Shown here piece by piece: positions 59,275 through 64,000 of a stretch of 64,000 nt of DNA. Origin of the DNA: Pseudonocardia hierapolitana (GTDB taxonomy: Bacteria; Actinomycetota; Actinomycetes; Mycobacteriales; Pseudonocardiaceae); the NCBI RefSeq assembly GCF_007994075.1, contig NZ_VIWU01000001.1, forward strand, positions 2,666,001 through 2,730,000, in the 5' to 3' direction. Below the pieces are notes generated by a model. The model worked only from the letters and a program-made list of their open reading frames with translations. It made no database searches and had not been told where the DNA came from. Each line of letters begins with the position of its first letter. The stretch's first letter is position 1. The translations under genes were made by a program, and so were the position numbers.

Positions 59275-60366
59275 GTGACGATGCGGACGCTCGGCGTCGA
59301 AGAAGAGTTCCTGCTGGTCGACCCCGTGACGGGGCAGCCGAAGGCAGTGGGGCAGGCCGTGCTCGCGATGTCCGCGGAGGCCGAGCTCACCGGGGAGCTG
59401 CAGCAGGAACAGCTGGAGACCGCGACGAGGCCGTGCCGCACGCTCGGCGAACTATCGGCGCAGATCCGGTCGACCCGCTCCACGGCAGCGGCGGCCGCCG
59501 ACGACGTGGGAGCGGCACTCGTGCCGATCGCGACCTCACCGCTCACGGTGTCCCCGACGATCACGCCGTCACTGCGGTACGCGGAGATGGCGAGCCGGTT
59601 CGGGCTCACCGTCGCGGAGGGGCTCACGTGCGGCTGCCACGTCCACGTCGAGGTCGACTCGCCGGACGAGGGCGTCGCCGTGCTCGACCGGATCCGGCCG
59701 TGGCTCGCGCCGCTGCTCGCGCTGTCGGCCAACTCCCCGTTCTGGAACGGAAACGACTCCGGATACCGCAGCTACCGCACGCAGGCCTGGCAGCGCTGGC
59801 CGTGTGCGGGCCCGTACTCGCCGTTCGGCTCCGCGGAGGAGTACCGGGCGTTCGTCGCCACGGCACTGGCCACCGACACGCTGCTCGACGAGGGGATGGT
59901 CTACATCGAAGCGCGGTTGTCGCGGCACTTCCCGACCGTCGAGGTGCGGGTGGCGGACGTCTGCCGCGAGCCCGACGACGCCGTGCTCGTGGCCGGGCTC
60001 GTCAGGGCGCTCGTGCAGACCGCGGCCGACGACGCCGCGCGCGGCTCGGCCCCGGACCCGGTCCGCACGGAGGTGCTGCAGCTCGCGGAATGGCGGGCCA
60101 GCCGATGGGGCATGGAGGCCGAGCTGCTGGACCCGCTGACGTGGCGCCCCGCCCCGGCCGCCGCGGTGATCGACGCGCTGATCACCCACGCCACCCCCGC
60201 GCTGGAGGAGGCGGGCGACCTCCACCTGGTGCGCGAGCTGCTCGACGCCGTGCTGCGCAGGGGCACCGGCGCGCAACGCCAGCGCGAGGTCCTCGCCCGA
60301 ACGGGCGATCTGTCGGAGGTGGTGCGCGACGCGGTGCACCGGACGTCAGCAAAGCCACTTTCCTGA
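59275..60366 (+). CDS. Carboxylate-amine ligase, YbdK/GCS2 family
   Basis: A 363-residue member of the glutamate-cysteine ligase type 2 family. MRTLGVEEEFLLVD at the N terminus, the metal and substrate strand CGCHVHVEVDS near the middle, and EARLSRHFPTVEVRVADVC are the diagnostic segments. YbdK-like enzymes have weak glutamate-cysteine ligase activity in E. coli; the actinobacterial role may be different. GTG 59275 is two codons before an ATG and follows TACCTC after six bases. Its last eight codons lie in the hairpin at 60345. Confidence 0.82.
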   Translation: MTMRTLGVEEEFLLVDPVTGQPKAVGQAVLAMSAEAELTGELQQEQLETATRPCRTLGELSAQIRSTRSTAAAAADDVGAALVPIATSPLTVSPTITPSLRYAEMASRFGLTVAEGLTCGCHVHVEVDSPDEGVAVLDRIRPWLAPLLALSANSPFWNGNDSGYRSYRTQAWQRWPCAGPYSPFGSAEEYRAFVATALATDTLLDEGMVYIEARLSRHFPTVEVRVADVCREPDDAVLVAGLVRALVQTAADDAARGSAPDPVRTEVLQLAEWRASRWGMEAELLDPLTWRPAPAAAVIDALITHATPALEEAGDLHLVRELLDAVLRRGTGAQRQREVLARTGDLSEVVRDAVHRTSAKPLS

Positions 60367-60397
60367 CGCCTGACGTCGTGAAAGTGGATTTGCTGAC
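60345..60397. terminator. Bidirectional hairpin terminator
   Basis: GTCAGCAAAGCCACTTTC (60345-60362) pairs with 60380-60397 (17 of 18 bases) around a 17-base loop. It spans the stop of the YbdK-like gene and the short gap to the convergent fadB stop. It shares its core (AAAGCCACTTTC) with the hairpin inside the gene at 30593 and the one at 18581. Confidence 0.65.
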
Positions 60398-60408
60398 AAC
60401 TACCGGGG

Positions 60409-62562
60409 CTACGCCGCCGTCGCTCGGGTTCTGAGGCTTGCCGGGACCTCGAAGCGGGAGCCGTAGCGCTTCGCCAGCTCGTCGGCCCGCGCCACGAAGC
60501 CGGCCACGCCGCCGGGGTAGCCCTCGACGTACTGCACCACGCCGCCGGTCCACGGCGGGAACCCGATGCCGAAGATCGAGCCGATGTTGGCGTCGGAGTC
60601 CGTGGTGAGCACGCCCTCGTCGAAGCACTTCTGCGTCTCGATGGCCTCGACGAACAGCATGCGCTCGGAGAGCTCGTGCAGGTCGACGTCGTGGTTCGTG
60701 GCGCCGAGCTCGGTGCGCAGGCCCGGCCAGAGGCGGGTGCGCCTGCCGTCGGCGTACTCGTAGAAGCCGGCGCCGGTGCTCTTGCCCTTGCGGTCGAACT
60801 CCGCGACCAGCCGGTCGATGATCGCCTCGGCGGGGTGCGGCTCCCAGGTGCCGCCTGCCGCCTCGACGGCCGCCTTGGACTCGTTGCGGATCTTCTGCGG
60901 CAGCGTGAGCGTGAGCTCGTCCATCAGCTGCAGGACCGGCGCCGGGTAGCCGGCCTGCGAGGAGGCCTGCTCGATCGTCTGCGGGTCGATGCCCTCGGCC
61001 AGCATCGCGACGCCCTCGTTGAGGAAGGTGCCGATCACGCGGCTGGTGAAGAACCCGCGGCTGTCGTTGACGACGATCGGGGTCTTCTTGATCGCGAGCG
61101 TGACGTCGAACGCCTTCGCGACCGACGCGTCCGAGGTCCGCTCGCCACGGATGATCTCCACGAGCGGCATCTTGTCGACCGGTGAGAAGAAGTGCAGCCC
61201 GATGAAGTCGCCCTGACGGTCCAGGCCTGCGGCGAGCTCGCTGATCGGCAGGGTCGACGTGTTGGAGCAGAGCAAGGCATCCGGCTCGACGACCTTCATC
61301 GCCTCGCGGAAGACCTCCTGCTTGAGCTGCATCGACTCGAACACGGCTTCGATGATCATGTCGCAGCCTGCGAGCTCGTTGTAGTCGGCGGTGGGCGTGA
61401 TCCGCTGCAGGAGCGCCTCGCCCTTCTCGAGGGTGGTCTTCCCGCGCTTGACGCCCTTCGCGACGAGCCCCTCGGAGTAGGCCTTGCCCTTCTCGGCCGC
61501 CTCGAGCGAGACGTCCTTGAGCACGACCTCCCAGCCGGCGAGCGCGCAGACGTAGGCGATCCCCGCGCCCATCATCCCGGCGCCGAGCACCGCGACCTTG
61601 GTGGGCTGCCACGCCTCGTGACCGTCCGGCCGGGACTTGCCGCCGTTGATCGCCTGCAGGTCGTAGTAGAACGCCTTGATCATGTTCTTCGACGTCTGCC
61701 CCGTGACCAGCTCCGCGAAGTAGCGGGCCTCGATGCGGAACGCGGTGTCGACGTCGACCTGCGTGCTCTCGACGGCCGCGGCGAGGATGTTGCGCGGTGC
61801 GGGCATCGGCGCGCCCTTGAGCTGCTTGCGCAGGTTGGCCGGGAACGCAGGCAGGATCGAGGCGAGCTTCGGCGACGACGGGGTGCCGCCCGGGATCCGG
61901 TAGCCCGGCTCCTCCCACGGCTGCCTCGACTCGGGGTGCGCGGCGATCCAGGCGCGCGCCTTCTCCAGCATCTCCTCGTCGCTCGACGCCAGCTCGTCGA
62001 TGATGCCGATCTCGAGGGCCTTGGCCGGCTTGTGCCGCTGGCCCTGCACCAGCACGTTCATCACGGCGTTCGCGATGCCCAGCATGCGCACGGTCCGCAC
62101 GATCCCGCCGGCGCCCGGCAACAGGCCCAGCGTCACCTCGGGCTGCCCGTAGACCACGCCCTTGGCGTCGAGCCCGATCCGGTGGTGGCAGGCCAGCCCG
62201 ATCTCGAGCCCACCCCCGAGCGCGGTGCCGTTCATGGCGGCCACGACCGGCTTGCCCAGCGTCTCCAGCTTCCGCAGCTGCTTCTTGATGGTCATGGACT
62301 TCTCCATGACCGCCCCCGCGTCGGCGGGCGTCGCCTTGATCAGGCTGTCGAGGTCACCGCCGGCGAAGAACGTCTTCTTCGCCGAGGTGACGATCACCCC
62401 GGTGATGGTGTCCTTGTCGGCCACCAGCGCGTCGACGCACTCGCCCATCGCCTCGAGGTAGCCGTCGTTCATGGTGTTGGCGCTGCGGCCCGGGTCGTCG
62501 AGGGTGACGACGACGATCCCGTCCCCGCCCTTCTCCCAGCGGACGGCCTTCTGCTCAGTCAC
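60409..62562 (-). CDS. fadB: 3-hydroxyacyl-CoA dehydrogenase/enoyl-CoA hydratase (FadB)
   Basis: A 717-residue bifunctional beta-oxidation enzyme. The crotonase half (1-190) has TSAKKTFFAGGDLD and AMNGTALGGGLEIGLA, with the catalytic glutamates expected near PEVTLGLLPGAGG. The dehydrogenase half (about 325-700) has VAVLGAGMMGAGIAYV for NAD, GLHFFSPVDKMPLVEII and the C-terminal GIGFPPWTGG. It hydrates and oxidises acyl-CoAs and works with the thiolase encoded upstream, as in the mycobacterial trifunctional complex. AAGGGA precedes GTG 62562. Confidence 0.9.
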   Translation of the reverse strand: MTEQKAVRWEKGGDGIVVVTLDDPGRSANTMNDGYLEAMGECVDALVADKDTITGVIVTSAKKTFFAGGDLDSLIKATPADAGAVMEKSMTIKKQLRKLETLGKPVVAAMNGTALGGGLEIGLACHHRIGLDAKGVVYGQPEVTLGLLPGAGGIVRTVRMLGIANAVMNVLVQGQRHKPAKALEIGIIDELASSDEEMLEKARAWIAAHPESRQPWEEPGYRIPGGTPSSPKLASILPAFPANLRKQLKGAPMPAPRNILAAAVESTQVDVDTAFRIEARYFAELVTGQTSKNMIKAFYYDLQAINGGKSRPDGHEAWQPTKVAVLGAGMMGAGIAYVCALAGWEVVLKDVSLEAAEKGKAYSEGLVAKGVKRGKTTLEKGEALLQRITPTADYNELAGCDMIIEAVFESMQLKQEVFREAMKVVEPDALLCSNTSTLPISELAAGLDRQGDFIGLHFFSPVDKMPLVEIIRGERTSDASVAKAFDVTLAIKKTPIVVNDSRGFFTSRVIGTFLNEGVAMLAEGIDPQTIEQASSQAGYPAPVLQLMDELTLTLPQKIRNESKAAVEAAGGTWEPHPAEAIIDRLVAEFDRKGKSTGAGFYEYADGRRTRLWPGLRTELGATNHDVDLHELSERMLFVEAIETQKCFDEGVLTTDSDANIGSIFGIGFPPWTGGVVQYVEGYPGGVAGFVARADELAKRYGSRFEVPASLRTRATAA

Positions 62563-62636
62563 GGTTCGAGGTCCCTTCGTGTTCTGTTGGCGGCGAAGCC
62601 GCCTGTGAGAGCACGCAGCCGGCACCGCCGCGGGTT

Positions 62637-62721
62637 CTCAGGCGCCTTCTCGCGAGGACAGCGCCGACGTGGTGAATTGGCATTCATGAGGAGGCGATCC
62701 CGGAGCGAGAAGGCGTCTGAG
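62637..62721. repeat. Spaced inverted repeat between fadA and fadB
   Basis: CTCAGGCGCCTTCTCGC (62637-62653) is repeated in inverted form at 62705-62721 with one mismatch, 51 bases apart. It lies in the 204-bp gap of the fadA-fadB operon. It could be an attenuator, an RNA-processing site setting the fadA:fadB ratio, or another dispersed repeat. The interior has no open frame of note. Confidence 0.5.
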
Positions 62722-62766
62722 GTTCCGCTACCCGCACCGCTTCGCAAGGCACGTATGGAATATCGG

Positions 62767-63990
62767 TCAGGAGAGGCGCTCGACGACGGTGGCGATGCCC
62801 ATGCCTCCGCCGACGCAGAGCGTGGCGACGCCGAAGCGCTGGTCGCGGCGTTCGAGCTCGTCGATCAGGGTGCCGAGGATCATGGCGCCGGTGGCGCCGA
62901 GCGGGTGGCCCATGGCGATCGCGCCGCCGTTGACGTTGACCTTCTCGTGCGGCACGCCCATGTCCTTCATGAACCGCAGCACGACGGCGGCGAAGGCCTC
63001 GTTCATCTCGAACAGGTCGATCTGGTCGGCGGTCATCCCCGCCCGGGCGAGTGCCTTGCGCGTGGCAGGCGCCGGGCCGGTGAGCATGATCGTCGGGTCC
63101 GCCCCGGACAGGGCGGTGGACACGATCCGGGCCCGCGGGGTGAGCCCGGCAGCCTTGCCGGCGGCCTCGGTGCCGATGAGCACGAGCGCGGCTCCGTCGA
63201 CGATGCCGGACGAGTTGCCTGCGGTGTGGACGTGGTCGATCTTCTCGACCCAGTGGTAGCGCTGCAGCGCGACGGCGTCGAAGCCACCCTGGTCGCCGAC
63301 CATGGCGAACGAGGGCTGGAGCCCGCCGAGCGCGTCGAGTGTGGTGCCGGCGCGCACGTGCTCGTCGCGGTCGAGCACCACGAGGCCGTTGCGGTCCTCG
63401 ACCGGCACCACCGAGCGCGCGAAGTACCCGTTGGCCCATGCCTTCGCGGCGCGGGTCTGCGACTCCAGCGCGTAGGCGTCGACGTCGTCGCGGCCCCAGC
63501 CCTCGAGGGTGGCGATGAGGTCGGCGCCGATGCCCTGCGGTACGAAGCCGGTTTCGTAGGAGGTCTCCGGGTCCATCGCCCACGCGCCCCCGTCGGAGCC
63601 CATCGGCACCCGGGACATGCTCTCGACGCCGCCTGCGAGCACGAAGTCGGCCATGCCGGCGCGCACCTGGTGGGCAGCACTGTTGACTGCGTCGAGCCCG
63701 GAGGCGCAGAACCGGTTGTGCTGCACGCCCGCGGTGGTCTCCGGGAGGCCGGCGAGGATCGCGGCGGTCTTGGCGATGTCGCCACCCTGGTCGCCGATCG
63801 GCGAGACGACGCCGAGCACGACGTCGTCGATCGCGGCCGGGTCGAGCTCCGGGTAGCGGGCGCGCAGCTCGTGGATGAGCCCGACCACGAGCGACACCGG
63901 CTTCGTCTCGTAGAGCGAGCCGGAGGCCTTGCCCCGGCCGCGAGGGGTGCGGATGGCGTCGTAGACGTACGCCTCGGGCATCTCTGCCAT
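62767..63990 (-). CDS. fadA: Acetyl-CoA C-acyltransferase (thiolase, FadA)
   Basis: A 407-residue thiolase. Nucleophile Cys95 ([11 protein letters not shown]), His362 ([15 protein letters not shown]) and Cys392 (LCVGGGMG) form the complete active site. It cleaves 3-ketoacyl-CoA in the last step of beta-oxidation. It is upstream of fadB on the same strand, the order of the mycobacterial trifunctional complex, whose subunits these resemble in length. AGAGG lies five bases before the ATG at 63990, near the right edge of the window. Confidence 0.92.
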   Translation of the reverse strand: MAEMPEAYVYDAIRTPRGRGKASGSLYETKPVSLVVGLIHELRARYPELDPAAIDDVVLGVVSPIGDQGGDIAKTAAILAGLPETTAGVQHNRFCASGLDAVNSAAHQVRAGMADFVLAGGVESMSRVPMGSDGGAWAMDPETSYETGFVPQGIGADLIATLEGWGRDDVDAYALESQTRAAKAWANGYFARSVVPVEDRNGLVVLDRDEHVRAGTTLDALGGLQPSFAMVGDQGGFDAVALQRYHWVEKIDHVHTAGNSSGIVDGAALVLIGTEAAGKAAGLTPRARIVSTALSGADPTIMLTGPAPATRKALARAGMTADQIDLFEMNEAFAAVVLRFMKDMGVPHEKVNVNGGAIAMGHPLGATGAMILGTLIDELERRDQRFGVATLCVGGGMGIATVVERLS

Positions 63991-64000
63991 GGGAACCTCT

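Noticed and set aside
1..64000. tRNA, rRNA, riboswitch, integrase or attachment-site candidates
   Set aside because: I found no cloverleaf, conserved aptamer core, or phage or integrase gene by reading both strands; a covariance-model search would be needed to exclude small RNAs.

Overview
The window is about 73% GC, uses many GTG starts, and is packed with short, translationally coupled operons. DUF3558-type lipoproteins, F420/FMN split-barrel proteins, an asparaginase II, many TetR, GntR, IclR and XRE-cupin regulators, and a FadA/FadB pair of mycobacterial layout point to an Actinomycetota chromosome. Pseudonocardiales, probably Pseudonocardia or a close relative, is my best guess (inference from gene style, not from a search). 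I see no rRNA, tRNA, CRISPR array, transposase, integrase or plasmid or phage gene.

Layout. 0-2.5 kb: the start of a nucleoside hydrolase and a large GT-C-like membrane protein. 2.7-6.9 kb: a leftward gallate/oxalomesaconate operon (galB, galC, galD, a type I extradiol dioxygenase and a GntR regulator). 7-9 kb: a TetR gene divergent from an unusual SDR plus split-barrel fusion. 9-18.5 kb: an MTHFR-like protein, lipoproteins, an ABC exporter, an XRE-cupin/GNAT divergent pair and a TM-helix channel protein. 18.6-23.2 kb: a PaoABC-like molybdenum aldehyde oxidoreductase with a divergent TetR. 24-31.4 kb: a glyoxylate/2-hydroxyacid module (IclR, crotonase, MatC-like permease, serine-glyoxylate-type aminotransferase, FAD/Fe-S dehydrogenase). 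31.4-42.7 kb: mixed single genes, including an asparaginase divergent from a two-component system, MFS and DMT transporters, and a duplicated muconolactone-isomerase-like protein.

42.7-50.3 kb: an uncharacterised uptake and catabolic cluster. Six coupled leftward genes encode a cytosine-deaminase-like amidohydrolase, a NitT/TauT-type ABC transporter, an FAD oxidase and a creatininase. They diverge from an XRE-cupin regulator and a PNPOx-like flavoprotein. 50.3-51.3 kb: a gene-free kilobase holding a 732-bp element bounded by two ~164-bp inverted repeats. 51.3-60.4 kb: an amidohydrolase with altered metal ligands and a MocR regulator, then a hydrolase, a metal-permease pair, an ABC exporter, DedA and a YbdK-type ligase. 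60.4-64 kb: FadB and FadA of beta-oxidation.

Three themes cut across these regions. Many genes appear leaderless: a TAnnnT -10 box lies 6-7 nt before the start codon, often as TACCGT. Several regulator/target pairs have clear palindromes in their promoters. Families of hairpin repeats are dispersed through the window, and one hairpin lies in frame inside a dehydrogenase gene.
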